From positions 122,765 to 180,224 of the forward strand of contig JALIBN010000026.1 in the NCBI GenBank assembly GCA_030576275.1: DNA of 57,460 bases. Direction: 5' to 3'. This DNA is from Pseudomonadota bacterium (GTDB taxonomy: Bacteria; Pseudomonadota; Gammaproteobacteria; Nitrosococcales; Methylophagaceae). Shown in pieces: positions 9,090 through 17,807 of this stretch. A program made the translations under genes and the position numbers. The notes below the pieces were generated by a model. That model saw nothing but the letters and a program-made list of their open reading frames with translations. It had not been told where the DNA came from and searched no databases. How positions within the stretch are numbered: the stretch's first letter is position 1; each line of letters opens with the position of its first letter.

Positions 9090-9995
9090 TTAGGCATCTT
9101 TAATCAAATGACTTAATCGTTTTTGGGCCATATCATAGCCTAATTCAATCATTTCTGACGCACGATTAAATTCTATGATGCCACAGATATTTCTAGGCAC
9201 TTCAATGGTGATATCGGGTGGGTAGGCAGCCAACTTTTGTCGTGCAATAGTACTTTGCATGGCTTCGAAAGCCTGATTCGTGACATCGTATGCACTCCAA
9301 TCATGACTATTAGGCGTTAAGGTTTCTTGAAAACTGCTAATAAAGTTGCTTATTTTGTCATGTAGTTCTTCTGATAAAAAGGAAGGAGAAGTCGGTGCAA
9401 TTTCTTTTGTTTTTTTTATTTTCGGCGGACCACCTAAATTCACTGCGATAGTTAAATCAGTGTTATCACCAAATGTAGGAGCAATAGGCACAGGATTTAA
9501 TATGCCACCATCTATTAGATCCACACCATTAATGTTGAAAGGCGTAAAAAATAATGGCAATGAGATTGAAGCCCTAATCGCATCGAACAATTTACCAGAT
9601 TGAATCCACACTTCTTTCTCATTGACTATATCTGATGCCACTGATGTAAAACGTAAGGGCAAGTCTTCTATTAACTGCTCACCCACTAAATCGACCAGTG
9701 AGTTGATTATCTTGTCGCCTTTAATCAGGCCGTTTTTACTCCAAGCCAGATCCATTAGGCTGACCATATCAATTTTTGTTATTGCACAGACCCATTGTTC
9801 AAATTCATCGAGTTTACCTGCTGCGTAAACACCACCAATTAATGAGCCCATTGAGGAGCCAGAAATAGATTCAATTTTAAAATCATGTTCTTCAAGCCAA
9901 TGAATAACACCAATATGAGCTAAACCGCGGGCGCCACCGCTACCGAGTACCAGTGAGACCGTTTTATTTGTGGGTGACGACATAATGTTACTCAA
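9090..9995 (-). CDS. Patatin-like phospholipase (RssA-like)
   Basis: 301 residues. The oxyanion hole GSGGARGLAHIGV is at residues ~18-30, the nucleophile elbow GSSMG follows at ~46-50 (catalytic Ser), and the catalytic Asp motif DGGILNPVP is at ~163. All parts of the Ser-Asp dyad are present, so the enzyme is likely an active lipid acyl hydrolase. There is no signal peptide, so it acts in the cytoplasm or at the inner membrane face. E. coli RssA is the nearest named relative. The ATG at 9995 gives MSNIMSS; M5 is an alternative start. Confidence 0.87.
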   Translation of the reverse strand: MSNIMSSPTNKTVSLVLGSGGARGLAHIGVIHWLEEHDFKIESISGSSMGSLIGGVYAAGKLDEFEQWVCAITKIDMVSLMDLAWSKNGLIKGDKIINSLVDLVGEQLIEDLPLRFTSVASDIVNEKEVWIQSGKLFDAIRASISLPLFFTPFNINGVDLIDGGILNPVPIAPTFGDNTDLTIAVNLGGPPKIKKTKEIAPTSPSFLSEELHDKISNFISSFQETLTPNSHDWSAYDVTNQAFEAMQSTIARQKLAAYPPDITIEVPRNICGIIEFNRASEMIELGYDMAQKRLSHLIKDA

Positions 9996-10053
9996 TAAAA
10001 AACTACCATATTATCGTGGGATGGTCGCTTTGTATATTTTCCCTGAATGTTAA

Positions 10054-10200
10054 TCAGGATAGGTATTTTTCTTGTAGCTGGCTTGCTGTTAATGGTTTGT
10101 CGAAATAATAACCTTGAAGTTTATCAATAGCTAATGTGGAACATAGGTCTAAATCACATTGTTGTTCAATACCTTCAGCAACTAACTCATGTTGAATATA
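10054..10200 (-). pseudogene. C-terminal remnant of an EAL-domain (c-di-GMP phosphodiesterase-type) gene
   Basis: On the minus strand the frame ending with TGA at 10054-10056 reads HELVAEGIEQQCDLDLC, then LAIDKLQGYYFDKPL and TASQLQEKYLS. The VAEGIE and QGYYFDKPL signatures are the last third of an EAL domain. Nothing upstream continues it: no start codon, no rest of the domain before bfr. It is a truncated leftover of a c-di-GMP signalling gene. Confidence 0.8.
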
Positions 10201-10227
10201 TGTATAGAAAAAAATGAACATTTACCC

Positions 10228-10262
10228 GTAAAAATGCCAGAATTATTTAGCATTCTGGCATT
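10228..10262 (-). terminator. Rho-independent terminator of bfr
   Basis: Perfect 11-bp stem, 10233-10243 with 10252-10262 (AATGCCAGAAT / ATTCTGGCATT), 8-nt loop. On the minus strand the stem is followed by a T run, about 40 bp after the bfr stop. Confidence 0.85.
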
Positions 10263-10304
10263 ATGATTAGCCAAGTATCAGCTTAAACGTGAAACTATAA
10301 TTAA

Positions 10305-10784
10305 TTAGTCTGCTTTTTTGACTATTTGTGCTTGAATATAATTTTGGATACCCATTTTATCAATTAGACCCAATTGAGCTTCAAGCCAATCTATATGTTC
10401 TTCTTCTGATTCTAAAATGTTTTTAAATAAGTCACGTGAAACGTAATCACTCACTTTTTCAGCGTGAACAATACCCTCACGTAAATCAGGCAAAGCATCA
10501 TATTCTAACGCGAGGTCGCATTCGAGCATTTCCTTGGTGTTTTCACCAATACGAAGGGCACCTAGATCTTGCAGGTTTGGCAAACCTTCAAGAAATAAAA
10601 TGCGATCGACTAAGAGATCAGCATGTTTCATTTCATCGATAGATTCGTGATATTCGTATTCAGCCAAATTAGTCATGCCCCAATCTTTATACATTTTTGC
10701 ATGTAAAAAATATTGGTTAATAGCAATCAGTTCATTGCCTAATGCCTTGTTGAGTAATACAATTACTTGTTTATCGCCTTTCAT
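10305..10784 (-). CDS. bfr: Bacterioferritin
   Basis: 159 residues, co-linear with E. coli Bfr from MKGD to the NYIQAQI end. The dinuclear ferroxidase ligands are all visible: E18 ([11 protein letters not shown]), E51 and H54 (DEMKHAD), E94, E127 and H130 (SEEEHIDWL). The inter-subunit heme ligand M52 is also kept. The protein assembles as a 24-mer that oxidises Fe2+ and stores it as a ferric mineral. It is followed by a strong terminator and preceded, 277 bp upstream on the same strand, by the gene for its reductase Bfd, whose upstream region carries a Fur box. Confidence 0.96.
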   Translation of the reverse strand: MKGDKQVIVLLNKALGNELIAINQYFLHAKMYKDWGMTNLAEYEYHESIDEMKHADLLVDRILFLEGLPNLQDLGALRIGENTKEMLECDLALEYDALPDLREGIVHAEKVSDYVSRDLFKNILESEEEHIDWLEAQLGLIDKMGIQNYIQAQIVKKAD

Positions 10785-11061
10785 TATTTTTTCCTTTGCG
10801 GGTTAATTCATCGGTTTATTCTTAACAAATACATGTTAAATGTAATGATCTTGTACAAAATAGTATGATTTATTTTGTAGATATCGCAGTTCTAATGATA
10901 CGGCAAAATACGGGGTGACTATAGGTGTACTTTCTAGAGCTTAGTGAAGAGGTAGATGCTAACCATATCTTAAATACTTGAAGATTCAAACAAAAGCAGA
11001 TGAGTGTTTGATAGCTACTTTTACGGCAAAATAGACATGTGCCTAGAATTTCTTGATTCGA

Positions 11062-11265
11062 TTAAGCTTGTGTGGCTACCTGTTTCAATAGTTGACTCGA
11101 ATCAACGACATGACTTTGAATAAGACTATGGACTTTAAACTGACATTTGCCACAACACGAAGCCGCTCCTGTTGCTTCACGCACAGCTTGAACCGTAATT
11201 GCACCCATATCGACAGCAGAGCTTATCGTTTCAGAATTAACATTATTACAAATACACACAATCAT
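11062..11265 (-). CDS. bfd: Bacterioferritin-associated ferredoxin
   Basis: The start is placed at ATG 11265 (MIVCICNNVN) rather than an upstream in-frame ATG at 11292 because Bfd proteins begin this way; this gives 67 residues. [2Fe-2S] ligands C4 and C6 (CIC) and C38 and C41 (CCGKC) are present. Bfd binds Bfr and passes electrons to the stored ferric mineral to release Fe2+ in iron starvation. A Fur box directly upstream fits iron repression. The extra Cys at 37 makes CCGKC instead of the usual NQCGKC. Confidence 0.92.
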   Translation of the reverse strand: MIVCICNNVNSETISSAVDMGAITVQAVREATGAASCCGKCQFKVHSLIQSHVVDSSQLLKQVATQA

Positions 11266-11301
11266 AGAATAATCGTCTCTAATTAAATACACGAATGCAA
11301 A

Positions 11302-11316
11302 TGATAATGATTGTCA
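11302..11316 (-). promoter_or_regulatory. Fur box upstream of bfd
   Basis: TGATAATGATTGTCA is a 7-1-7 inverted repeat differing by one base from the consensus TGATAATGATTATCA, and lies about 37 bp upstream of the bfd ATG. Predicted to repress bfd when Fe2+ is ample. Confidence 0.88.
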
Positions 11317-11753
11317 TTCAATAAGTCAATAGGGTCTCAATATCCGTTATAAAACATTAATTGATTAATGAACTATTTCAAATAGGTAGCCCATAGTGCA
11401 CTAATATTAAAAACGCATTAGATAACCAATTTAGACCATTAAGTTCACAGCCGATTCAACGCGCTGATGAGGTTATGTATCAAGTTAAATCACAAATCAA
11501 AGCTGATAATTAAAACAGCACGGACAGCAAGGAGCATAAAGCTTAATCAAATTCATTTTGTGTATAAGAGCCAAAGTTCTGCTATAGCTCCTATACCAGT
11601 GCGATTGGTTAAAAAACAACCAAATGCTAAAGATGTCTATGGAAGAATCACTTACAACTTTACAATTAACTTATCCACAGCCTTGTCCACAAGAATTGTG
11701 AGTAAGCTTTGATACTTTCACACGGCTAAGTAGGCCAGTGATAGGATGCCTCG
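11317..11753. other. 437-bp stretch without a recognisable gene
   Basis: An 81-codon open frame at 11467-11712 has no recognisable motifs, no clear ribosome binding site, and unusual composition; I do not count it as a gene. The one structured item is a pair of DnaA-box-like nonamers, TTATCCACA at 11671-11679 and TTGTCCACA at 11683-11691. Confidence 0.5.
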
Positions 11754-12306
11754 TTATAAGTTTTTACTGATATTGTTTGACGGTATACCATCAATACTTT
11801 GTTGATTCTTTGTTAGCCAGTATTCTTTTAAGCCTTTATCGCCTTTTTTTATTGCCCAGTCTTTTAGTTGTTCTCTTTCTTTTACATAATCAAAAAATGG
11901 CACTGCCATGCCACAAGATGTTTGGACAAGAACGACGCTAAGATCGAAAATTTGTCGCGCTCGAGTGGTAGGCTGAAATAAAGTAAATAGTGCCTGCCAT
12001 TGTGGATCATTAATATGTATAACCTTTGCTTTGCCATAAAGACGCAGAATCAGCGGTTTACCCTCAAAAGCCATAAACATGATGGTCATTCGATTATTTT
12101 GTTGGATATGAGCTGATGTTTCATTGCCACTGCCAGTCACATTAAGCCAAATGACTCTATTATTATCGATGACTTTTAATGAATCCATCCCCCTTTGGAG
12201 ATATGTTTACTCGACTATTGGTTTTGGCGCTACCTACAAAGAATATTTTTTGATCTTTGATAAATTGTTTTAGTTGGTCGGATATCTCAGAATATTGATG
12301 TCCCAT
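11754..12306 (-). pseudogene. PPOX-class (pyridoxamine 5'-phosphate oxidase-like) flavoprotein, frameshifted
   Basis: The downstream frame (12188 to 11754) starts MDSLKVIDNNRVIWLNVTGSGNETSAH and runs to the natural end with motifs FEGKPLILRLYGKA, typical of a ~185-residue PPOX/FMN-binding split-barrel family. The missing N-terminus is present upstream in another frame: ATG at 12306, MGHQYSEISDQLKQFIKDQ, then FFVGSAKTNSRVNISPKG. The two frames join in a run of five G (12189-12193 on this strand); one G fewer restores SPKG-MDSLKV exactly. A single indel in a homopolymer could be a real, possibly phase-variable, mutation or a sequencing error. If corrected, the product is a full-length flavoprotein of unknown substrate. 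Confidence 0.85.
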
Positions 12307-12354
12307 CCACTTATGCCTTTCTCATGCTAGTGCCTGTCTAAGCTATAGTCATCA

Positions 12355-13023
12355 TTATTTGATATTAAGCACTTCGATAAACCATTGCTGAATATCAGCT
12401 ATTTGCTGGCGACACACTGAATGTTCCATCGGGTAGCTTTTTAGTTCTACCGGATAGCCCTTTGAAACGAGTAACTCAGAGCTGTCAGTCGCTAAACGAA
12501 ATGGCACTATCGGATCATATTCACCATGATGAATCGCAATCGGTAAGTTCTGATTAGCTGGGTGATAGGTGATTGTGTCCTTAGTAGCAAAGTACGTTGA
12601 TAAGGCAAGGAGTCCAGCGAGTTTTTGTGGAAACGCTAATGCCGTTTCAAAAGCAATAGCACCACCTTGAGAAAAACCAACAATGATAATACGATCGCTA
12701 CTGATACCACGTTCTATTTCATGGTTAATAAAATCGATAATGGCATCGACCGATTTTTTTAACTGGACTAGGTCCACTTTTCGTTCAATGCTCATCTCTA
12801 AAATGTCGTACCAGGCGGGCATTACCATCCCGTTATTGATGGTGACAGGTAAAGAAGGGGCGTGAGGAAAGATAAAGCGAATGGCGACATTACTAGGTAA
12901 ATCGAGCTGGCCGACAATCGGTTCAAAATCATGACCATCGGCACCGAGGCCATGTAGCCATATGATTGAGGCATCGGGATTTGATTGGGTTTCAACTTCA
13001 ACATGCGGTAGTAATTTAATCAT
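12355..13023 (-). CDS. Phospholipase/carboxylesterase-family alpha/beta hydrolase
   Basis: 222 residues, no signal peptide. Motifs in order: oxyanion-hole region WLHGLGADGHDFEP (~23-36), PHAPSLPVT, nucleophile elbow GFSQGGA with the catalytic Ser (~117), Asp motif HHGEYDPIVP (~170), and the His at MEHSV (~202). This is the acyl-protein thioesterase/carboxylesterase 2 family, hydrolysing short-chain esters. The gene is complete and probably monocistronic. Substrate not determined. Confidence 0.9.
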   Translation of the reverse strand: MIKLLPHVEVETQSNPDASIIWLHGLGADGHDFEPIVGQLDLPSNVAIRFIFPHAPSLPVTINNGMVMPAWYDILEMSIERKVDLVQLKKSVDAIIDFINHEIERGISSDRIIIVGFSQGGAIAFETALAFPQKLAGLLALSTYFATKDTITYHPANQNLPIAIHHGEYDPIVPFRLATDSSELLVSKGYPVELKSYPMEHSVCRQQIADIQQWFIEVLNIK

Positions 13024-13194
13024 TGATATTGCTCAAAAATGGGTTAATGGTGCGATATATAATGTAAACAATGATGCGGAAAAAATGCATTATAAATAGC
13101 GCGTTAGCTAGTAAGAGTGTTTATGCCGACAGCTCACCACTTAAATTGTGACTCACCAATGTTACCATAGCGACTATTACGACTTTCCATAGAT

Positions 13195-13683
13195 ATGAGC
13201 AAGATGAGCATCTTAGTATTACAAATAATTATCAAGCAATGGGATAAAAGCCAACGAAGTCCTCAGCATGTTGAGCAACGAGCCCAAATACCAAATCACT
13301 ATTCACTCAAGTTCCCACCTGCTATTCATGTATTTGATGATCAATGTGTGATCGATCAGCATGGCGATGATCTGCTAGGAAATCGACTAAACTACTTGCA
13401 GCCAGACAGCGACACGATACAGCTAGATCGATTTCAAATTAACCTAAGCAGTAAGATGCTTGAATATGTTGCACAGCCAGATTCTCACATAGCCACTAGA
13501 GCACTGGGTTCTTTAGATAACACTTGGCTCCAATGTAAGTATAATTGGCGATATGGCGTAGATGAAGGTGGATTTTATTATTGGTTGTATGAAGAGGTTA
13601 CACTCAATGCAATGGTTGTGAACAGCTTAAATGAAAACCTATTTATGAACTCTAAACCAGAAATAGTAATTGATTTAGCTTAA
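13195..13683 (+). CDS. Orphan 162-residue protein, unknown function
   Basis: I do not recognise this protein. It is soluble-looking, mixed alpha/beta in composition, with the phrase WLQCKYNWRYGVDEGGFYYWLYEE near residue 115-140 (aromatic-rich) as the most distinctive segment; this block is given in pieces as WLQCKYNWRYG and FYYWLYEE. Start options are ATG 13195 or ATG 13204; neither has a good ribosome binding site. Codon usage looks like neighbouring genes, and the frame is open for its full length between two well-supported genes, so it is probably real. There is no operon partner. Confidence 0.6.
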   Translation: MSKMSILVLQIIIKQWDKSQRSPQHVEQRAQIPNHYSLKFPPAIHVFDDQCVIDQHGDDLLGNRLNYLQPDSDTIQLDRFQINLSSKMLEYVAQPDSHIATRALGSLDNTWLQCKYNWRYGVDEGGFYYWLYEEVTLNAMVVNSLNENLFMNSKPEIVIDLA

Positions 13684-13815
13684 TAAATAAGGTCGTAAAC
13701 ATCTAGACAATCCATATTTTTTATCTCGGTTAAGTCTGTTAAATATGCCACTAAATTATCAAGATGAGGTAGAATTAATGTTGCTCATAATTTTTACATA
13801 GATGAGGGCATCATC

Positions 13816-14145
13816 ATGAAATACATAAGTTTACTTTTTTTAGCTTTAGTATCTAGTACCGCAAGCGGTGATGAAGAACTAGAGCATTCCACTATTACAA
13901 GCTGTGCTTATCAGGCAGGCACTGCCCGAGAAATTCAAAATATTCGTCAAGTTGAAGGTGATGATTGGTTACAATTTGAGCAGAAAATTAAGAAGATTTA
14001 TAAAGATACACAAGGTCGTATTGATTTGCTTGCAATAGGTAAAATAGTTTACTTGGAACCATTAAAAAGTTTGCCCGATGCGATGTATGAGCATACTTTC
14101 AACCGTTGTGTTAAACATATACAGGGTAAAGATAAATCAGCCTGA
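13816..14145 (+). CDS. Small secreted protein, unknown function
   Basis: 109 residues with a clean Sec signal peptide (MKYISLLFLALVSSTASG, cleavage near residue 18) and GAGGG-type ribosome binding site 7 nt before the ATG. The mature ~90-residue domain is charged and contains two Cys (TSCAYQAG and FNRCVKHI), which could form one disulfide in the periplasm. I recognise no family. It precedes dinB by 93 bp on the same strand but a functional link is unlikely. Confidence 0.7.
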   Translation: MKYISLLFLALVSSTASGDEELEHSTITSCAYQAGTAREIQNIRQVEGDDWLQFEQKIKKIYKDTQGRIDLLAIGKIVYLEPLKSLPDAMYEHTFNRCVKHIQGKDKSA

Positions 14146-14238
14146 TCATTTTGGTTTGACCATGGAACTCTTTAAGATCCATTACATTTCGATGCGTAAC
14201 GAATAAATGCCAAAAGTAAGGGCTCAGTCAATAGAATA

Positions 14239-15327
14239 ATGATAAGACAACGGAAAATTATTCATGTTGATATGGATGCCTTTTTTGCATCAGTTGAACA
14301 ACGGGATCAACCAGACTATAAAGGAAAACCATTGATTGTCGGTGGTCAACCTAATAGCAGAGGAGTTGTTGCCGCCTGTAGTTATGAAGCGAGAAAATTT
14401 GGCATACATTCGGCCATGCCAAGTTCTCGTGCCTATCGACTTTGTCCTGATGCTATCTTCGTACCCCCACGATTTGAAGCTTATCGTGAGGTATCAAATC
14501 AGATCAGAGCGATATTTTGGCAATATGCATCAGAGGTAGAGCCGTTGTCACTCGACGAGGCGTATTTAGATGTGTCCTATACCGGTGACTTTGAGGGTTC
14601 TGCGACTTTAATTGCCCAAGCCATCAAACGCGACATACTGGCAGAAACAGATCTTACTGCCTCAGCAGGTGTTTCTTTTAATAAATTCCTCGCTAAGATT
14701 GCCTCAGATATAAATAAACCTAATGGCTTGTATGTCATTAAACCTGAACAAGGTGAAGCCTTTGTTGCCGACTTAGCGATTGGCAAATTTCATGGTATTG
14801 GCCCAGCCACTGAAGGCAAGATGAAAAAATTTGGCATTGCAACTGGCAAAGATTTACGGCAAAAATCGCTGACGGAATTAGTCGATAACTTTGGGAAATC
14901 TGGCCAGTATTATTTTAATATTGCCCGAGCGATAGACGAACGGCCAGTGCGAAGTCAGCGCGAACGAAAATCACTCGGTAAAGAAACTACCTTTGCACAA
15001 GATGTTGTATCCATTGCAGAATTAACCAGCAAGTTAGATGCCTTAGCCGAACAAGTGTTAAACAGTCTGGCTAAACAAAATATGCAAGCAAGAACCCTGA
15101 CCGTAAAAATAAAGTATGCTAATTTTCAACAAATTACCAGAGCGCATACTGTAGAACACTGTCTGGATCTGGCAAGTTTAAAACACCTAATACCTTTATT
15201 ATTAACCCGAACTGAAGCTGGACAGAAACCAGTGAGGTTAGTAGGCTTAAGTTTGAGTGGTTTTGATAATCCTCAAGCTGAAAAAACACAAGCACAACTT
15301 GATTTGATATTGAGTGATATTTTTTGA
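14239..15327 (+). CDS. dinB: DNA polymerase IV (Y-family translesion polymerase)
   Basis: 362 residues, the usual DinB length. Palm motifs HVDMDAFFASVEQ (first catalytic Asp) and SLDEAYLDVS (second Asp plus Glu) are intact. ACSYEARKFGI and AGVSFNKFLAKIASDINKPNG mark the fingers and palm; the HhH thumb GIGPATEGKMKKFGI is followed by a little-finger domain (RKSLGKETTFAQDV). It extends mismatched primers and bypasses lesions with low fidelity. The common C-terminal beta-clamp motif is not obvious at the very end (LDLILSDIF may serve). No clear LexA box seen in the short upstream region. Confidence 0.95.
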   Translation: MIRQRKIIHVDMDAFFASVEQRDQPDYKGKPLIVGGQPNSRGVVAACSYEARKFGIHSAMPSSRAYRLCPDAIFVPPRFEAYREVSNQIRAIFWQYASEVEPLSLDEAYLDVSYTGDFEGSATLIAQAIKRDILAETDLTASAGVSFNKFLAKIASDINKPNGLYVIKPEQGEAFVADLAIGKFHGIGPATEGKMKKFGIATGKDLRQKSLTELVDNFGKSGQYYFNIARAIDERPVRSQRERKSLGKETTFAQDVVSIAELTSKLDALAEQVLNSLAKQNMQARTLTVKIKYANFQQITRAHTVEHCLDLASLKHLIPLLLTRTEAGQKPVRLVGLSLSGFDNPQAEKTQAQLDLILSDIF

Positions 15328-15415
15328 CTTTAAAATGTTATTAAATTCTTTTTATAACAAGTAGACAGATATGACGTGTTTAATCGGCCGTAGCTAAAGT
15401 TAGCCCACATCCCTA

Positions 15416-16462
15416 TCATTTTTTCGGTCCTGAATTAATTGGATAACCCGCTTCTCGCCATGCTTTCATACCGCCATCAAGTGCCACAGCACGTTGAAAT
15501 CCCATTTCGCGAAGTGTAGCTGTTGCCAATGTTGATATTCGACCAAACTCGCAATAGACCAGAATGCGTTGTGTGGGATCAACTAATTCTTGATTGACGC
15601 GTAATTCGAGTTGGCCGCGTGGCAGAGATTTAGCATTAGGTATATGACCTTGTTCGTAGGCATCCCGCTCGCGTACGTCGAGAATAAATAATTCGTTAGC
15701 ATTTGTTTTGTTACGAGCCATCAGTTCTGTCAATGACATAAATGGAACGGCTTCTGCAGCTTCAGCAAGCATCTGAGCAACTGTTTTACCTCCACTCATA
15801 TTGGTACGAAGCGCTTCGGTGATGTGGGTAGGCATACTCAGATCTAGATTACGCATCATCGTCACAAATTCTGAACGGTCGTTAATTTGTAAGCGTGGAT
15901 TTGAAGCCAGTTCGTCTTTAATTGTCGAGTGGCTATGTCCATTGTAATCATGGGCTGGATAAATCAAAAGTGAAGGATCAAGTTTCAGCAAACGATTAAA
16001 CAGACTGTCATAGAGCGCATCTGGATCGCCTCCTGGCAAGTCGGTTCGCCCCGTAGCTCCAATTAGCAATGTGTCACCGGTAAATACGCGATCCTCAACC
16101 TGTATACACATTGAATCTCCAGTATGACCTGGCGTGTAGAGGATTTGCAGGCGGAGTTTTCCGACAACCAGTGATTCACCATCATCTAAGCGTAAATCAA
16201 CGAATGGCGCAGGGCTGGTTCGATACATCACTACCGTTACTTTCAGCTTCTTCGCGAGCTGTAATGTTGCCGAAAAATGGTCAGCATGAGTGTGAGTGTC
16301 AATTAGATAATGGATACGTAAACCATCACGCGTAGCCAATGCGATGTAACGATCGATCAGACTAATTTCAGGATCAATAAGCACTGCTACAGAGGTCTCC
16401 TCACAGCCGACTATGTAAGATTGGCAACCACCGGCTGCTAGTTGTTCGAATATCATCATCAA
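15416..16462 (-). CDS. Persulfide dioxygenase-rhodanese fusion (ETHE1-like MBL fold plus sulfurtransferase)
   Basis: 348 residues. The N-terminal ~240 are an ETHE1-type metallo-beta-lactamase fold: metal motif THTHADHFS (~57-65), then YTPGHTGDSM and FTGDTLLIGATGRTDLPGG, YPAHDYNG. These supply the mononuclear Fe site that oxidises glutathione persulfide to sulfite. A rhodanese domain follows (~255-345) with FILDVRERDAYEQGHIPNA and the active-site loop YCEFGRIS holding the catalytic Cys. Such natural fusions couple persulfide transfer to oxidation and detoxify H2S-derived sulfur. First codons are ATG ATG ATG; any could be the start. No sulfide:quinone reductase is next to it in this window. Confidence 0.9.
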   Translation of the reverse strand: MMMIFEQLAAGGCQSYIVGCEETSVAVLIDPEISLIDRYIALATRDGLRIHYLIDTHTHADHFSATLQLAKKLKVTVVMYRTSPAPFVDLRLDDGESLVVGKLRLQILYTPGHTGDSMCIQVEDRVFTGDTLLIGATGRTDLPGGDPDALYDSLFNRLLKLDPSLLIYPAHDYNGHSHSTIKDELASNPRLQINDRSEFVTMMRNLDLSMPTHITEALRTNMSGGKTVAQMLAEAAEAVPFMSLTELMARNKTNANELFILDVRERDAYEQGHIPNAKSLPRGQLELRVNQELVDPTQRILVYCEFGRISTLATATLREMGFQRAVALDGGMKAWREAGYPINSGPKK

Positions 16463-16860
16463 TCCTTATTATTTGCTTGACCACCGTGAGGCAATAATAA
16501 ATTTCCTAAAATAGCATTTTGTGTCGCGTTAACTTCTACCCGATAAAATGGTATAACTGTTCATTATCTTACGGTATATTTGCATGTGATTGCAGAATAA
16601 GTCATCAAACCTTTCAAATCGTTTATACAGAAGTGACTTAACTCACACAGCTTAACAAATCAATTTAAATACAATCATCCTTGCAAATAGGATTGTATTT
16701 AAGGCTAAGTAAATTATTAGTTTTATCTTTTGTTGAGTGCGATTTTATTGAGTATTCTAGTTTTAATTGGCTCACCTGATATAAACCTCATTTTATATGT
16801 GACTAATCCAATAATTTGATATATTCGAAGGGTAGATAACTAAAAAGAGTTCAAGCGTTT
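16463..16860. other. 398-bp intergenic region between divergent genes
   Basis: Divergent promoter region for the persulfide dioxygenase and the nitrilase-like gene. No coding signal seen. It contains a 12-bp perfect inverted repeat (see 16665-16702). Confidence 0.5.
16665..16702. repeat. 12-bp inverted repeat in a divergent promoter region
   Basis: TTAAATACAATC at 16665-16676 and GATTGTATTTAA at 16691-16702, a 14-nt spacer. Perfect match of arms. No T tract follows, so it looks more like an operator or cruciform than a terminator. Confidence 0.75.
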
Positions 16861-17682
16861 ATGAAAAGTCATATTGGTGCTGTTCAAATGCGATCGACAG
16901 ATCAGTTAACTGATAATTTGAAATATGCACACACACAAATTCAATATGCTGCCGATAAAGGTATGGATTTGTTAGCATTTCCAGAAACGTTTCTTTATAT
17001 TGGGCCTGATAATCAAAAAAAACATCGGATTGCTGAAGCATTAGATGGTGCTATTTTTGAAACCTTTCAGGGCTATGCCCAGCACTACAATATATCAATT
17101 CTAATGGGTAGCATTTATGAAAAAATAGCCGATGACACTGAGCGCTTGTACAACACCTCAATTTTTATAAATCGCCAAGGTAATATCGACGCGGTGTATC
17201 GAAAAATACATCTGTTTGATGCCCCGAGTCTTGGCTACAGTGAATCAGATGGGATTAAAGCCGGTAGTGAACTCATCGTGTTTGACCATGAATTAGGTCG
17301 ACTCGGACTGAGTATTTGTTACGACTTACGCTTCCCCGAATTGTATCGACATTTGACTTCGAAAGGAGCTGAAGTTATCTTTGTACCAGCAGCTTTTGTC
17401 CACTACACAGGTAAGCATCACTGGCTTCAGTTATTGGTTGCGCGTGCCATCGAAAATCAAGTTTACATTGTGGCTCCGAATCAATGGGGGCAACATTATG
17501 TCGGTCGGATTTCCCATGGTAGTAGTGTGATAATTGATCCTTGGGGTAGTATTGTTTGTTGTGCTGCTGAGCGACCTGAAATTGTGTCAGCCACGATTGA
17601 TTTAAGCTACTTAAAAGAAGTACGGAAAAACATGCCAATCTTGGCGCACCGTCGGCCGTATTTATACACAGATAATGACTAA
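16861..17682 (+). CDS. Nitrilase-superfamily carbon-nitrogen hydrolase (Nit/omega-amidase-like)
   Basis: 273 residues, complete. The Glu-Lys-Cys triad is E42 (AFPETF), K115 (YRKIHLFD) and C153 (SICYDLRFPELYR). The sequence around the Cys matches the Nit1/Nit2-type branch (deaminated glutathione amidase or omega-amidase) rather than true nitrilases. It hydrolyses small amides in the cytosol; in bacteria this branch commonly repairs deaminated glutathione. The end (LAHRRPYLY) is the family's usual C-terminus. Single gene; the next intact gene is on the other strand. Confidence 0.88.
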   Translation: MKSHIGAVQMRSTDQLTDNLKYAHTQIQYAADKGMDLLAFPETFLYIGPDNQKKHRIAEALDGAIFETFQGYAQHYNISILMGSIYEKIADDTERLYNTSIFINRQGNIDAVYRKIHLFDAPSLGYSESDGIKAGSELIVFDHELGRLGLSICYDLRFPELYRHLTSKGAEVIFVPAAFVHYTGKHHWLQLLVARAIENQVYIVAPNQWGQHYVGRISHGSSVIIDPWGSIVCCAAERPEIVSATIDLSYLKEVRKNMPILAHRRPYLYTDND

Positions 17683-17807
17683 ATAACATAGCCTTAGTAA
17701 AGTGAATGTTTTCCCCGTTTAGATGAGAGTGGTTTTAGAAATATTATATATGTTAGATGCTTAGGCTTGTTGATGTATCCAAGCTTATGGACTTTTCTGG
17801 GTATTCG

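Noticed and set aside
11671-11691. Replication origin based on DnaA boxes
   Set aside because: Only two boxes, no AT-rich unwinding repeats and no dnaA, dnaN or gidA nearby.
11467-11712. 81-codon open frame on the plus strand
   Set aside because: No ribosome binding site, no motif, low-complexity-like composition; likely chance.
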